Of a DNA stretch of 64,000 nucleotides, positions 8,900 to 18,330 are shown one piece after another. The notes under the pieces were generated by a model. That model worked only from the letters and a program-made list of their open reading frames with translations, ran no database searches and was not told the origin of the DNA. The DNA is from Nocardioides sp. Soil797. GTDB lineage: Bacteria; Actinomycetota; Actinomycetes; Propionibacteriales; Nocardioidaceae. Numbering within the stretch: position 1 is the stretch's first letter; each line of letters begins with the position of its first letter. Both the position numbers and the translations under genes were made by a program. The stretch covers positions 237,968-301,967 of the forward strand of contig LMSR01000018.1 of the NCBI GenBank assembly GCA_001429555.1. The letters are read 5' to 3'.

Positions 8900-9919
8900 T
8901 CAGGAGTCGAAGTTGATGGCGCTGTAGGCGCGCAGCTTGCGCAGGCGGTGCTCGCTGGTGATGGTGCGCGTGGTGCCGCTGCGCGAGCGCATCACCAGTG
9001 ACTGGGTGGTGGCGCCGCCGGCGCGGTAGCGAACTCCCTTGAGCAGCTCGCCGTCGGTGATGCCGGTGGCCACGAAGAAGCAGTCGTCACCGGTGACCAG
9101 GTCGTCGGTGGTCAGGATCGCGTCGAGGTCGAGGCCGGCGTCGATGGCCTTCTGGCGCTCGGCGTCGTCGGTGGGCCACAGGCGACCCTGGATCGTGCCG
9201 CCGAGGCACTTCATCGCACATGCGGTGATGATGCCCTCGGGGGTGCCTCCGACGCCCATCAGCAGGTCGACGCCGGTGTCGGGGCGAGCGGCCATGATCG
9301 CGCCGGCCACGTCGCCGTCGCTGATGAACTTGATGCGGGCGCCGGTGGCCCGGATCTCCTCGACGAGGTCCTGGTGGCGCGGGCGGTCGAGGATGACGAC
9401 GGTGACGTCTTCGGCGCTGGAGCCCTTGGCCTTGGCGACGAGGTTGATGTTCTCCGCGGCGGGGAGGCGGATGTCGACGACGTCAGCAGCCTCCGGGCCG
9501 GTGACGAGCTTGTCCATGTAGAACACCGCGGAGGGGTCGTACATCGTGCCGCGAGGAGCCACGGCGAGCACGGCGACCGCGTTGTTCATGCCCTTCGCGG
9601 CCAGGGTGGTGCCGTCGATCGGGTCGACGGCGACATCGCACTCGGGGCCGGTGCCGTCTCCGACGACCTCGCCGTTGTAGAGCATCGGGGCGTTGTCCTT
9701 CTCGCCCTCGCCGATCACCACGGTTCCGTTCATGCCGATGCTGGAGATCATCACGCGCATGGCGTTGACCGCCACGCCGTCGGCGCCGTTCTTGTCACCC
9801 CGCCCGACCCATCGTCCGGCAGCCATCGCGGCTGCCTCCGTGACCCGGACCAGTTCCAGGGCGAGGTTGCGGTCAGGGGACTCGGGGGCAACGCGGAACT
9901 CGATCGGGCGACTAGGCAT
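8900..9919 (-). CDS. glpX: Class II fructose-1,6-bisphosphatase GlpX
   Basis: Gluconeogenic enzyme that hydrolyses fructose 1,6-bisphosphate to fructose 6-phosphate in the cytoplasm. It is 339 residues, the usual GlpX length. The metal- and phosphate-binding motifs are clear: [18 protein letters not shown], and [12 protein letters not shown] in the C-terminal half. In actinobacteria class II is usually the only FBPase. ATG 9919 has a -10-like TAACAT 6 bp upstream, so it is probably leaderless with its own promoter although it follows modC on the same strand. The GlpX/DUF4245/XseAB neighbourhood is conserved in the phylum. Confidence 0.95.
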   Translation of the reverse strand: MPSRPIEFRVAPESPDRNLALELVRVTEAAAMAAGRWVGRGDKNGADGVAVNAMRVMISSIGMNGTVVIGEGEKDNAPMLYNGEVVGDGTGPECDVAVDPIDGTTLAAKGMNNAVAVLAVAPRGTMYDPSAVFYMDKLVTGPEAADVVDIRLPAAENINLVAKAKGSSAEDVTVVILDRPRHQDLVEEIRATGARIKFISDGDVAGAIMAARPDTGVDLLMGVGGTPEGIITACAMKCLGGTIQGRLWPTDDAERQKAIDAGLDLDAILTTDDLVTGDDCFFVATGITDGELLKGVRYRAGGATTQSLVMRSRSGTTRTITSEHRLRKLRAYSAINFDS

Positions 9920-9925
9920 GGGCGA

Positions 9926-9931
9926 ATGTTA
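9926..9931 (-). promoter_or_regulatory. Leaderless promoter of glpX
   Basis: TAACAT (read leftward) followed by 6 bp and ATG 9919, the spacing expected when transcription starts at the start codon. Confidence 0.5.
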
Positions 9932-9936
9932 TCGGC

Positions 9937-10914
9937 TCACTGGGTGCGGTTCGTGTATGCCCGCACCGAAGTCTCCTTCACGGACACCCAGACCGAGCGC
10001 CCGAGCGTGAGTTCCAGCTCCGTGGCCGCCTCCGGAGTGACGTCGGCGATCAGTTCCGGCCCGTTGTCCGCGGTGCGTACGACGAGTCGCAGGGCCGCTC
10101 CGTGCGGCGTGACGGCCGCGACCCTTCCGGCCCAACGGTGACGTGCCGATCCGGTCGGCTCGGTGAGGTTGACCGTCACCGCAGTGGGCTCGAAGGCACG
10201 CAGCTCGTCGCCGGCGCGGATCACGTTGAGGCCGACCAACCGCGCGACGTGGTCGGTGACGGGACGTTGGGAGACCTCGTGCGGCGTGCCGAACTGGGCG
10301 ACCTTCCCCTCGTCGAGAACCAGCACCCGGTTGGCGACCGTCAGTGCGTCGAGGGCGTCGTGGGTCACCAGCAGGGCGATTCCACCGAACTCGCTGAGGT
10401 GTCGGGCCAGCTCGATCCGCAGTGAGGTCGCGACGCCGACGTCGAGGCCGCTCATCGGCTCGTCGAGCAGGAGCAGGGTCGGATCGGTGACCAGGGCTCG
10501 GGCGATCGCGACGCGCTGGGCCTGGCCGCCCGAGAGCTGCCCGGGCCTGCGGTGAGCGAGGTCGCCGACGCCGAGTGCAGACAGCCACTGGTCGGCACGC
10601 CGCCGCGCATCGGCTCGCGTGACTCCGCGGGCGCGGGGTCCGTAGGCGACGTTGTCGCGAGCGTCGAGGTGCGGGAAGAGCAGCTGGTCCTGGAAGACCA
10701 CTCCCAGGCCCCGCTCCCTGGTGGGCAGTTCCATGAGGTTGCGGCCGTCGAGCGTGACTCGACCGGTCGCCGGGACCAGGCCGGCGACCGCTTTGACCAG
10801 GCTGGACTTGCCGGCACCGTTCGGGCCGATCACCGCGATCACGTCACCGCGGTCGGCGGCGAAGTCGGCGCTGACCCGGCCGGGAACCTCCAGGGACGCG
10901 TCGAGGTCACTCAC
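9937..10914 (-). CDS. modC: Molybdate ABC transporter ATP-binding protein ModC
   Basis: ATPase of the molybdate importer, 325 residues. Walker A GPNGAGKSS, signature LSGGQAQR, Walker B LLLLDEP and switch His LVTHDALDAL are all present; the last 70 or so residues form a TOBE/Mop-like oxyanion domain. The GTG start overlaps the modB stop by 4 bp (GTGA). It is the last gene of the operon after modA and modB. Molybdate rather than tungstate or sulfate is assigned from the operon with a ModA-type receptor and an HTH-TOBE regulator. Confidence 0.88.
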   Translation of the reverse strand: MSDLDASLEVPGRVSADFAADRGDVIAVIGPNGAGKSSLVKAVAGLVPATGRVTLDGRNLMELPTRERGLGVVFQDQLLFPHLDARDNVAYGPRARGVTRADARRRADQWLSALGVGDLAHRRPGQLSGGQAQRVAIARALVTDPTLLLLDEPMSGLDVGVATSLRIELARHLSEFGGIALLVTHDALDALTVANRVLVLDEGKVAQFGTPHEVSQRPVTDHVARLVGLNVIRAGDELRAFEPTAVTVNLTEPTGSARHRWAGRVAAVTPHGAALRLVVRTADNGPELIADVTPEAATELELTLGRSVWVSVKETSVRAYTNRTQ

Positions 10915-11702
10915 GACGTCACCAGCCAGCGGTCACGCAGTGCCACCAGCACGGCCAGGGAGAGGAGCAGCAGGACCAGGCTCAACGTCTTGGCTGCCTC
11001 CGGGTGGGAGTTGATCGACAGGTAGATCAGTGTGGGCATGGTCTGGGTGGTGCCCGGGTAGTTGCCGGCGAACGTGATCGTGGCGCCGAACTCGCCCAGC
11101 GACCGTGCCCAGGCGAGCACCATTCCGGCCGCGATTCCGGGGAGCGCGAGTGGCACCGTGACCGTGCGGAAGGCATGCCACCGGCTCGCGCCCAGCGTTG
11201 CGGCAGCGGCGTCGTACTCCTGGTGCGCGGAGCGCAGGGCGCCCTCGATGCTGATCACCACGAACGGCAGCGAGACGAAGACATGCGCGACGATCACCCC
11301 CGCGGTCGTGTAGGGCAGGCTCAGGCCGGTGGCCGCGCGCAGGGGCTCACCGATGATGCCGGTGCGGCCGAAGGCGGAGACCAGTGCGACACCGGCCACC
11401 ACGGGCGGGAGCACGAGCGGCACGATCACCAGCGTGCGCAGCAGTCGCCGGCCCGGGAAGTCGACCCGGGCCAACACCCAGGCGAGTGGCAGGCCGAGCA
11501 GGAGGCACACGCCGGTGGCCACGGTCGCGGTGAGCACCGAGAGCCACATCGCCTGGCGCAGCGCCTCGGTGCCCAGCTGCTCGCCCAGCATCGACCAGGG
11601 AGCGGTCAGCAGGAGGGACACCAGCGGCAGCACCAGCAGCAGGGTGGCCAGGCCGGCGGGGACCAGGAGCCGCGCCGGAGCCCGGCCCAGGGAGTCGCTC
11701 AC
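10911..11702 (-). CDS. modB: Molybdate ABC transporter permease ModB
   Basis: Membrane permease of about 263 residues with five to six hydrophobic segments. The ATPase-docking loop (AAATLGASRWHAFRTVTVPLALP) and the following SLGEFGATITFAGNYPG block are typical of ModB/CysT-type permeases. I chose GTG 11702, which overlaps the modA TGA by 4 bp and gives a normal N-terminus; the longer frame to 11768 would run into modA coding sequence. It works with ModA and ModC. Confidence 0.88.
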   Translation of the reverse strand: MSDSLGRAPARLLVPAGLATLLLVLPLVSLLLTAPWSMLGEQLGTEALRQAMWLSVLTATVATGVCLLLGLPLAWVLARVDFPGRRLLRTLVIVPLVLPPVVAGVALVSAFGRTGIIGEPLRAATGLSLPYTTAGVIVAHVFVSLPFVVISIEGALRSAHQEYDAAAATLGASRWHAFRTVTVPLALPGIAAGMVLAWARSLGEFGATITFAGNYPGTTQTMPTLIYLSINSHPEAAKTLSLVLLLLSLAVLVALRDRWLVTS

Positions 11703-12448
11703 GGCGTGCTGAACCCTGCTTCCTCGAGGACCTTCTGGCCTTCGTCGGAGCTGACCAGATCCAGCCACTCCTGGGCCAGGTCGGAGTCCCCGCTCTGGTC
11801 CAGTGTGGCGATGAAGTAGGGGTTGGGCTGCTCGTCGGCACCGGGCACCGGGAACATCTTCACGTCGTCACCCGCGGCCACCGCGTCGGAGGCGTAGACG
11901 AAGCCGGCATCGGCCTCGCCGGAGGCGATCTTGGCCAACACCGACTTCACGTCGACCTCACGGCTGACCGGTTCCTGCTCGACCTCGTTCTCCTCGAGCA
12001 GGGAGACCGCCAACCGGCCGCACGGCACCTCGTCGTCGCAGCGCACCCAGTCGCTGTCGGCGAAGTCGTCGAAGCCGGTGATCTTCGCGGGGTTGTCCGC
12101 GGGCACGACGAGCACCAGGGCGTTGGTGGCGAACTTGGTCGGCTCACCCGTCGCCGAGCCGCCGTCGACGGCGAGGTCCATCGACTTCTCGTCGGCAGTG
12201 GCGAGGACGTCGCCGGGCGCGCCGTCGTTGGCCTGCTCGGCGAGCGTGGTGCTGGAGCCGAACGAGAGCTTGACGTCGACACCGTCGTGGTCGTCCTCGA
12301 ACTGCTTCTCCAACGTCTGGAAGGACTCGGTCAGGGACGCCGCGGCGAGCACCTTGATCTCCGTGGTGTCGTCGCCGCAGGCGCTCAGGGGCAGCAGCAG
12401 GCACACGGCGGCCGGGACCAGGAGACGCGTCAGGATGGGGCGAGGCAT
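11699..12448 (-). CDS. modA: Molybdate-binding lipoprotein ModA
   Basis: Extracytoplasmic molybdate receptor, about 249 residues. The N-terminus has a hydrophobic core and a lipobox (LSAC) near residue 24. The mature part opens with IKVLAAASLTESF and later FGSSTTLAEQ, the ligand-binding serines of ModA, and ends with VSSDEGQKVLEEAGF, the typical ModA C-terminal motif. ATG 12448 has a GAAAGG purine stretch upstream; the longer frame to 12475 adds nothing recognisable. It follows the regulator gene after 4 bp. Confidence 0.9.
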   Translation of the reverse strand: MPRPILTRLLVPAAVCLLLPLSACGDDTTEIKVLAAASLTESFQTLEKQFEDDHDGVDVKLSFGSSTTLAEQANDGAPGDVLATADEKSMDLAVDGGSATGEPTKFATNALVLVVPADNPAKITGFDDFADSDWVRCDDEVPCGRLAVSLLEENEVEQEPVSREVDVKSVLAKIASGEADAGFVYASDAVAAGDDVKMFPVPGADEQPNPYFIATLDQSGDSDLAQEWLDLVSSDEGQKVLEEAGFSTP

Positions 12449-12452
12449 GGTT

Positions 12453-12854
12453 TCAGGACCTTTCGATGACGACATTGGTGGACTTCACGGAGGCGATGGC
12501 ACGCACTCCCGGCTCGAGGCCGAGGTCGGTGGCCGCCTCGCTGCTCATCAGGCTGACCATGCGATGAGGGCCGCAGATCATCTCGACCTGAGCCATCACG
12601 GTGTCCTTGGTGACCTTGGTGACGATGCCGTCGAGTCGGTTGCGGGCACTGACCGAGGCCGGGCGGTTCTCGTCGCGCTCGGGGTGGTCGGCGAGCTCGC
12701 TGGCCAAGTTGGCCAGGTCCACCCCACGGATCGTCGTACGCCCGCCGTCGGTGGCCTCCGACGCGGGCAACCGGCCGTTGTCGATCCAACGGCGCACGGT
12801 GTCATCGCTGACGCCGAGGATCCGGGCGGATTCCGCAATTCGGTACGTGGTCAC
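12453..12854 (-). CDS. HTH-TOBE molybdenum-binding regulator (ModE/MopA-like)
   Basis: A 133-residue two-domain protein. Residues 1-50 form a MerR/excisionase-type winged helix (TTYRIAESARILGVSDDTVRRWIDNGRLP) and residues 65-133 a TOBE/Mop oxyanion domain (SARNRLDGIVTKVT...MAQVEM). This is the usual actinobacterial replacement for ModE and heads the mod operon, so it probably senses molybdate and controls modABC. The GTG 12854 start fits the conserved N-terminus; an ATG at 12872 is an alternative. A CGCAA-aac-TTGCG inverted repeat lies just upstream. Confidence 0.8.
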   Translation of the reverse strand: MTTYRIAESARILGVSDDTVRRWIDNGRLPASEATDGGRTTIRGVDLANLASELADHPERDENRPASVSARNRLDGIVTKVTKDTVMAQVEMICGPHRMVSLMSSEAATDLGLEPGVRAIASVKSTNVVIERS

Positions 12855-13150
12855 ACGGCCAGCATTCCGCATCCACGCAAGTTTTGCGAGCGATTGACCG
12901 CGTCTGCGGACTGGAAGAGGTGCGCTGTGGTGTCGGTGCTGCCGCGTGGCACCGGCAGCGCGACGACCTCGGGGAGGATCGACACAGGAGGGTCCACACG
13001 CGAGGGGCCTCGATGGGCAAGTAGCGTTGCGGCGGCGAAGGCGGTCGTGGGTGGGCAACGAGCCCGTCGACGACGAGCCATCCGAGAGCCAGCCAGCCGA
13101 CCATCGACCGGGAGCCGGTCGACCAGCCAGACCAGGAGCGATGGAAACCG
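12855..13150. other. Intergenic gap between mod regulator and DUF4245 gene
   Basis: This 296-bp gap separates divergent genes. It holds a 13-bp inverted repeat CGCAA-N3-TTGCG (12876-12888) next to the regulator start, a candidate operator, and a CGACCGG-gag-CCGGTCG hairpin (13105-13121) about 30 bp before the DUF4245 start. I see no convincing open reading frame or RNA gene in it. Confidence 0.4.
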
Positions 13151-13699
13151 ATGAGTGCGCAGGGATCAGGGCGGTATCTCCGCAGCAGTGCCGGCATGGT
13201 CGGCGCGATGATCGTCACCGTCGCGGTGATCCTGGTCTTCGTCGCGTTCCGGGCGATCAACCGCGACGACCTCGAGGTCGAGCGGGAGCCGATCGACTAC
13301 CTCTCCTCGATCCAGGAGCTGCAGAAGGTCTCGGACGTGAAGATCGCCTACCCGCCGACGCTGCCCGAGGGCGCGAAGGCGGTCGACATCGAGCCCACGG
13401 AGGCGCGGGGCTGGTCGCTGGACATCCTGACCGACGACAACGAGTTCATCGGGGTCTACCAGGGTGTCTCCACCGAGTCGGAGTGGGTGGAGAAGTATGT
13501 CGACGCGCACCCCAACAAGGGTGACGTGGTCACCCTGGACAGCGCCCTGTCGAAGAAGTGGCAGTCCTGGAGTGACGACGGTGGTGACTACGCGGTGACT
13601 GCCAAGCACAAGGGCCAGGTGCTGATGGTCTTCGGCTCTGCCGATGACGACATGATTCGCGAGGTCGCCGCCTCGCTGGTCACCGAGCCGGTGCGCTGA
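13151..13699 (+). CDS. DUF4245 membrane-anchored protein
   Basis: A 182-residue protein with one N-terminal transmembrane segment (about residues 15-36) followed by a soluble domain, presumably outside the membrane. The sequence and its place between glpX and xseB match the actinobacterial DUF4245 family (Rv1100 of M. tuberculosis by position, from memory). Typical family features are the SIQELQKVSDVKIAYP stretch after the membrane segment and the C-terminal VFGSADDDMIREVAASL. Function is unknown. An AGGAG lies about 11 bp before ATG 13151. It converges on xseB with a 12-bp gap and no visible terminator. Confidence 0.82.
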   Translation: MSAQGSGRYLRSSAGMVGAMIVTVAVILVFVAFRAINRDDLEVEREPIDYLSSIQELQKVSDVKIAYPPTLPEGAKAVDIEPTEARGWSLDILTDDNEFIGVYQGVSTESEWVEKYVDAHPNKGDVVTLDSALSKKWQSWSDDGGDYAVTAKHKGQVLMVFGSADDDMIREVAASLVTEPVR

Positions 13700-13711
13700 C
13701 GCCGGGCCACG

Positions 13712-13921
13712 TCAGTCGTCCGAGTCGACCGCGGCGTCGAGCCGCTTGCGGGCCCCGTCGAGCCAGCCCTGACAGGTGCGGGCGAGCTTCTCGCCCCGCT
13801 CCCACAGTGCCAAGGACTCCTCGAGGCTGGTGCCTCCGGCCTCGAGCTTGTGCACCACGGCGATGAGCTCCTCGCGGGCGGCTTCGTAGGAGAGCTCTTC
13901 TTCGGCAGTTTCCTCAGGCAT
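13712..13921 (-). CDS. xseB: Exodeoxyribonuclease VII small subunit XseB
   Basis: A 69-residue helical small subunit that binds XseA to form exonuclease VII, which degrades single-stranded DNA into short oligonucleotides. The family pattern [27 protein letters not shown] and [17 protein letters not shown] is clear. ATG 13921 overlaps the end of xseA by 8 bp, so the two subunits are translationally coupled. The longer frame to 14152 lies wholly within xseA coding sequence and was rejected. Confidence 0.93.
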   Translation of the reverse strand: MPEETAEEELSYEAAREELIAVVHKLEAGGTSLEESLALWERGEKLARTCQGWLDGARKRLDAAVDSDD

Positions 13922-15173
13922 CTGCTTCCTCGTCCTCGGCTTCGACCAGTGGGGTCGCGTTCTCGATGTCGGTGGTGGTGGCGTGCACGCGCCCGTCGGC
14001 CAGGCGGACCGAGAGGTCGTCACCCGTGGTGACCTCGGCGACGGAGGCCAGCACGTGGCCGTCGGCGCGTTGTACGACGGCGTACCCCCGGCGCAGGGTG
14101 GCCAACGGCGAGAGCGCGGTGGCCCGGGCGGCATGGTGCAGGATCTCGTCATCGGCCCGGTCGAGACGGTGTCGCACGCTGCGGCGGGCTCGGTCGCGCA
14201 GTTGGGCGACCTCGTCGCTGCGGTCGTCGAGCAGGTTGCGCGGGTCGGCCATCGCCGGACGACTCCGGATCGAGGCCAGCCCGGACTGCTCGCGGTCGAG
14301 CCACGCCGCCATCAGGTGGCGGATTCGTTGCCGGGCCTGGTCGACGCGCTGTGTCTCCTCTGCCATGTCGGGGACGACTCGGCGCGCGGCATCGGTCGGT
14401 GTCGAGGCCCGGACGTCGGCGACCAGGTCGAGCAGGGGTTGATCGGCCTCATGGCCGATCGCGGAGACCACCGGGGTGCGCGCCTTGTGCACGGCTCGGA
14501 CCAGGCCTTCGTCCGAGAACGGAAGCAGGTCCTCGACCGAGCCGCCACCTCGGGCGATGACGATGACGTCGATCTCGGGGTCGGCGTCGAGCTTCTGGAG
14601 GGCAGCGGTGACCTCGAGCGGACTGTGCTGGCCCTGCATCCGCGCAGCGGCGACCTTGACCTGCACGGATGGCCAACGCCGGCGGGAGTTCTCCACGACG
14701 TCACGCTCGGCATCGGATCCGGGAGAGGTGACCAGGCCGACCGTGTGGGGCAGGAACGGCAGCTTGCGCTTGAGTTCTTGGCTGAACAACCCCTCAGCGG
14801 CCAACAGCTGACGGCGGCGCTCGATGCGAGCGAGCAGCTCGCCGAGACCCATCATGCGTATGTCGCGAGCCTGCAGCGACAGGGAGCCGCGGACCGCGTA
14901 GAACGACGGCTTGGCCTGGATGACCACACTCGCGCCCTCGACCAGGGGAGGGTTGAGTCCGTCGAAGAGGGTGCGTGGGCAGGTCACCGAGATCGAGATG
15001 TCGGCAACCGTGTCGCGCAGGGTCATGAACACCGTGTTGAGCCCGGGCCGGCGGCTCAGCTGGGCGATCTGGCCCTCCACCCAGACAACTCCGAGCCGGT
15101 CGACCCAGCCCGAGATCGCGTTCGCGATCTGTCGGACCGGGGCCGGGGACTCCAGGGAGGTGCTGAGCGCCAT
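13914..15173 (-). CDS. xseA: Exodeoxyribonuclease VII large subunit XseA
   Basis: The catalytic large subunit of exonuclease VII, 419 residues. An N-terminal OB domain ([19 protein letters not shown], then VFMTLRD) precedes the catalytic core with [32 protein letters not shown] and [10 protein letters not shown] motifs, then a long coiled-coil that binds XseB copies. ATG 15173 has TAGGCT exactly 7 bp upstream, the pattern of a leaderless promoter, and that -10 overlaps the stop of the upstream hydrolase gene. It is coupled to xseB. Confidence 0.95.
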   Translation of the reverse strand: MALSTSLESPAPVRQIANAISGWVDRLGVVWVEGQIAQLSRRPGLNTVFMTLRDTVADISISVTCPRTLFDGLNPPLVEGASVVIQAKPSFYAVRGSLSLQARDIRMMGLGELLARIERRRQLLAAEGLFSQELKRKLPFLPHTVGLVTSPGSDAERDVVENSRRRWPSVQVKVAAARMQGQHSPLEVTAALQKLDADPEIDVIVIARGGGSVEDLLPFSDEGLVRAVHKARTPVVSAIGHEADQPLLDLVADVRASTPTDAARRVVPDMAEETQRVDQARQRIRHLMAAWLDREQSGLASIRSRPAMADPRNLLDDRSDEVAQLRDRARRSVRHRLDRADDEILHHAARATALSPLATLRRGYAVVQRADGHVLASVAEVTTGDDLSVRLADGRVHATTTDIENATPLVEAEDEEADA

Positions 15174-15180
15174 GACGGCG

Positions 15181-15186
15181 AGCCTA
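15181..15186 (-). promoter_or_regulatory. Leaderless promoter of xseA
   Basis: TAGGCT (read leftward), 7 bp, then ATG 15173. The first three bases are the TAG stop codon of the upstream lipoprotein hydrolase. Confidence 0.5.
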
Positions 15187-16020
15187 GTGGTGACCCCCGA
15201 CAGCGAAGGCGATCACCCGCTCGCCGACGGGCAGGAGCTGTCCAGCCGGGTCCGTGATCGTCTCGTAGCCGTGCCCGGTGTCCGCGGCCACGAACTCCGC
15301 TGAGGTCGCGGCGGCCAACTTCTCGGCCGCAGCCGTCTCCTCGGCTCCGTCGGCCTCCTCGGAGATCACCACCATGCCGGGAAGGTCGATCCGGTCGGCG
15401 AGACCGATCAGCTTCACACCGACCCACTCCGAGGGGCCGGAAAGGTCCACCCATCCGTCCACGTCGATGCCGGCGGCGACCGCCCGGACCGTCTGCGATC
15501 CGCCCATCGAGGCCCCGACCAGCACGACTCGGGTGTCGGGCCATCGGTCTCGTGCCCAGCGCACCGCGGCACGCACCTGGGGCAGCGGATCATCCGGATC
15601 TGCGACGTCGCACCGGGCGTCGCCGTACCCGCACTGGTCGAAGGCAACGCCGGCGACCCCTTCCATGGCGGCCAGTGCTCCGAATTCACCCCAGCCACAG
15701 AGACCGTCTCCGTCGGTCTGGTGCAACAGCACCATCACCGCCTTCGGTGCGGCATCGTCGGGCGGCGAGAAGGCCGCACCCGGCAGGGTGAGTCCCTTGG
15801 CCCGCAACGTGATCGGGTCGACCGCGCTGGCGTTGTTGGGGATGAAGCAGTTGGTGAGCTTGCCCTTGACGAATGCGGTGGGTTCGGAGGTCGCCGTGGG
15901 ACTCTCCGACCTGCTTGCGGATGCCTGTTCTCCCGTGTCGTCCTCGCCGCAGCTGGTCGAGCCGAGCGCCAGGGCGGCGGCGATCAGCGTGGCCGAGGTC
16001 CGTGTGCGCAGGTCATCCAT
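15184..16020 (-). CDS. Alpha/beta hydrolase lipoprotein (dienelactone hydrolase-like)
   Basis: A 278-residue predicted secreted lipoprotein: short charged start, hydrophobic core, and a lipobox-like STSC near residue 24, followed by a Ser/Thr/Glu-rich linker. The mature domain is an alpha/beta hydrolase with elbow GASMGG and catalytic His in DTGHGYE; the acid is probably in VISEEADG. Two cysteine pairs are plausible ([19 protein letters not shown]). The substrate is unknown. The start codon lies within a perfect 22-bp palindrome shared with the divergent PadR gene, so it is probably that regulator's target. Confidence 0.78.
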   Translation of the reverse strand: MDDLRTRTSATLIAAALALGSTSCGEDDTGEQASASRSESPTATSEPTAFVKGKLTNCFIPNNASAVDPITLRAKGLTLPGAAFSPPDDAAPKAVMVLLHQTDGDGLCGWGEFGALAAMEGVAGVAFDQCGYGDARCDVADPDDPLPQVRAAVRWARDRWPDTRVVLVGASMGGSQTVRAVAAGIDVDGWVDLSGPSEWVGVKLIGLADRIDLPGMVVISEEADGAEETAAAEKLAAATSAEFVAADTGHGYETITDPAGQLLPVGERVIAFAVGGHH

Positions 16021-16039
16021 ATGTCAATATTGACATATG
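16018..16039. promoter_or_regulatory. Perfect 22-bp palindrome over both start codons; candidate PadR operator
   Basis: The sequence reads the same on both strands and contains ATGT-N8-ACAT (16021-16036), the layout known for PadR-family operators. It includes the ATG of the leftward hydrolase (16020) and the ATG of the rightward PadR gene (16037). Only 16 bp separate the two starts, so neither gene has room for a conventional leader. Confidence 0.65.
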
Positions 16040-16642
16040 AAGACGACCGACGCGACCACTTCGAACCTCGGGCACGCGATCCTGGGGCTTCTGGCCAGGA
16101 CGCCACTGACCGGATATGACCTGGCCCAGCGGATGCGTCGACCCATTGGATACTTCTGGTCCGCACGGCACTCGCAGATCTACCCGGAGCTGGCCCGGTT
16201 GGAGGCTGCGGGATTGATACGCCACGAAGTCATCGACGGTGCCGGGCCGCGACCGACGAAGCGCTACTCACTGGCGCCCGCAGGCCTGGCCGCGCTCCGC
16301 GACTGGGTGGTCGCCGAGCCCAGTCCGCAGCCGGTGCGCGATCTGGAGGTGCTCCGCCTCTGGTCGATGTGGACGGTTGCGCCGGAATCCGCGATCGAGC
16401 TGGTCGAGAGCTGTCGGCGCGACCATCGGACCAGGTTGGCGGAGTACGAGACGGAGCTCGCCGAGTTCGCGCAGCTGCCCGAGGCGCGTGACCCGGGTGC
16501 GCCACTGTTCGCGAGTCGGGTCACCCTCGAGTACGGAATCCGCACCCAGCGGGCCGCCGTCGACTGGTGCGAGTGGATGCTGGGTGAGCTCGTCGACGCC
16601 TCGCCTCCGGACCCGTCGACTCCTCACCACGGCCGGGCGTGA
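16037..16642 (+). CDS. PadR family transcriptional regulator
   Basis: A 201-residue regulator. Residues 10-90 form the PadR winged helix ([23 protein letters not shown], then [17 protein letters not shown] and a beta wing ending [15 protein letters not shown]); the C-terminal part is a helical dimerisation region. PadR proteins are usually repressors of an adjacent gene responding to small phenolic or drug-like ligands. The ATGT-N8-ACAT palindrome over its own start codon and that of the divergent hydrolase suggests autoregulation plus control of that gene. No Shine-Dalgarno sequence is visible, so the transcript may be leaderless. Confidence 0.85.
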   Translation: MKTTDATTSNLGHAILGLLARTPLTGYDLAQRMRRPIGYFWSARHSQIYPELARLEAAGLIRHEVIDGAGPRPTKRYSLAPAGLAALRDWVVAEPSPQPVRDLEVLRLWSMWTVAPESAIELVESCRRDHRTRLAEYETELAEFAQLPEARDPGAPLFASRVTLEYGIRTQRAAVDWCEWMLGELVDASPPDPSTPHHGRA

Positions 16643-16660
16643 ACCTCAGTCCCCAGCCCG

Positions 16661-16666
16661 TAGACT
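16661..16666 (+). promoter_or_regulatory. Leaderless promoter of ispH
   Basis: TAGACT, 7 bp, then ATG 16674; no Shine-Dalgarno sequence between them. Confidence 0.55.
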
Positions 16667-16673
16667 CGGGCCC

Positions 16674-17681
16674 ATGAGCACCAACCTTGGCGTCCCCGCC
16701 GTACTTTCCCCCGACGAGGCCGAGAAGGCCGTTCGTCTGGCCGCCCCGCGCGGCTACTGCGCCGGCGTGGACCGGGCAGTGATCACCGTGGAGAAGGCCC
16801 TGGACCTGTACGGCGCCCCGGTCTACGTGCGCAAGCAGATCGTGCACAACAAGCACGTCGTCTCCAACCTCGAGGGCCGCGGTGCGATCTTCGTGGAGGA
16901 GCTCGATGAGGTTCCCGAGGGCGAGACCGTGGTGTTCTCCGCACACGGTGTCTCTCCGGAGGTGCACCGCCAGGCCGAGACCCGTGGCCTCAAGACGATT
17001 GACGCCACTTGCCCGTTGGTGACCAAGGTGCACCACGAGGCGAAGCGCTTCGCCGCCGACGACTACGACATCCTGCTGATCGGGCACGAGGGCCACGAAG
17101 AGGTGGAAGGCACCGCGGGCGAGGCGCCTGACCACATCCAGCTCGTCCAGGGCCCCGAAGACGTCGCCAACATCGTCGTCCGTGACCCGAGCCGGGTGTC
17201 CTGGTTGTCGCAGACCACCCTCTCGGTCGACGAGACGCTCGAGACCGTCGCTGCGATCCGTGAGCGGTTCCCGGAGCTGCTCGATCCGCCCAGCGACGAC
17301 ATCTGCTACGCCACCCAGAATCGCCAGCTCGCGGTCAAGGAGATCGCCCACGACGCCGATCTGGTGATCGTGGTCGGCTCGGGCAACTCCTCCAACTCGG
17401 TAAGGCTGGTCGAGGTCGCCCTCGAGGCCGGCGCAAAGGCGTCCTACCGCGTCGACGATGCCTCCGAGATCGACGAGTCCTGGCTCGCAGGCGTCGACAA
17501 GGTCAGTGTGACCTCGGGCGCGTCCGTGCCCGAGGAGTTGGTCGACGGTGTGCTCGCCTTCCTTGCGGAGCGCGGGTTCCCCGACGCACAGGCGGTGCAC
17601 TCGGCCGAGGAGTCCTTGATCTTCGCGCTGCCCCCCGAGCTGCGGCGCGATCTGCGTTCGGCACAGCAGGCAGGAAAGTAG
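16674..17681 (+). CDS. ispH: 4-hydroxy-3-methylbut-2-enyl diphosphate reductase IspH
   Basis: Last enzyme of the MEP isoprenoid pathway; an Fe-S reductase that converts HMBPP to IPP and DMAPP. About 335 residues. The three cluster cysteines are visible in [21 protein letters not shown] and [11 protein letters not shown], and the substrate motifs HNKHVV and [11 protein letters not shown] are intact. ATG 16674 follows a -10 element by 7 bp, indicating a leaderless mRNA; the longer frame from 16239 overlaps the padR gene and was rejected. It lies in the conserved xseA-ispH-ychF region. Confidence 0.95.
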   Translation: MSTNLGVPAVLSPDEAEKAVRLAAPRGYCAGVDRAVITVEKALDLYGAPVYVRKQIVHNKHVVSNLEGRGAIFVEELDEVPEGETVVFSAHGVSPEVHRQAETRGLKTIDATCPLVTKVHHEAKRFAADDYDILLIGHEGHEEVEGTAGEAPDHIQLVQGPEDVANIVVRDPSRVSWLSQTTLSVDETLETVAAIRERFPELLDPPSDDICYATQNRQLAVKEIAHDADLVIVVGSGNSSNSVRLVEVALEAGAKASYRVDDASEIDESWLAGVDKVSVTSGASVPEELVDGVLAFLAERGFPDAQAVHSAEESLIFALPPELRRDLRSAQQAGK

Positions 17682-17688
17682 GTAGAGC

Positions 17689-18309
17689 ATGGCGCGTTAT
17701 CTCGACATCCATCCCGAGAACCCGCAGCAGCGACTCATCGACCAGGTCGTCGAGCAGTTGCGTGACGACGCGCTGATCGCCTATCCGACCGACTCCGGCT
17801 ACGCCCTGGGGTGTGCGCTCGACAACCGCGAGGGTCGTGACCGCATCCTGCGGATCCGCGAACTCGACGACAAGCACCACTTCACGCTGATGTGCCGTGA
17901 CTTCGCGCAGCTGGGTCACTTCGTGCACGTCAACAACACCGCCTTCCGGGCGATCAAGGCCGCGACGCCCGGTCCCTACACGTTCATCCTTCCCGCCACC
18001 GGTGAAGTGCCTCGACGGTTGATGCACCCGAAGAAGCGCACGGTCGGGGTCCGCATCCCCACCTCGCCGCTGGTCAACGCCCTGCTCGACAGCCTCGGTG
18101 AGCCATTGCTGACCAGCACCCTGATCCTGCCCGGCGAGCAGGAGCCTCGCACCCAGGGGTGGGAGATCAAGGAAGAGCTCGACCACGTGGTCGACACCGT
18201 GATCGAGGCCGGTGAGGTCTCGGCCCAGCCGACCACCGTGATCGACTGGTCAGGAGACATGCCCGAAGTGATCCGCCACGGCGCCGGTGACGCGACCCGC
18301 TTCGAGTGA
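17689..18309 (+). CDS. YciO/Sua5-family L-threonylcarbamoyladenylate synthase-like protein
   Basis: A 206-residue protein of the YrdC/Sua5/YciO superfamily. It contains LIAYPTDSGYALGC, the KRxxDK-like RIRELDDKHHFTLMC and the PGPYTFILPAT motif. Family members bind RNA or make threonylcarbamoyl-AMP for tRNA t6A modification. The sequence is closer to YciO than to canonical TsaC, so enzymatic activity is uncertain. It starts 7 bp after ispH with a GTAGGTAG ribosome-site-like stretch, so it is probably co-transcribed with it. Confidence 0.82.
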   Translation: MARYLDIHPENPQQRLIDQVVEQLRDDALIAYPTDSGYALGCALDNREGRDRILRIRELDDKHHFTLMCRDFAQLGHFVHVNNTAFRAIKAATPGPYTFILPATGEVPRRLMHPKKRTVGVRIPTSPLVNALLDSLGEPLLTSTLILPGEQEPRTQGWEIKEELDHVVDTVIEAGEVSAQPTTVIDWSGDMPEVIRHGAGDATRFE

Positions 18310-18330
18310 CGGAGGGGGCGTTCGTCCGAC

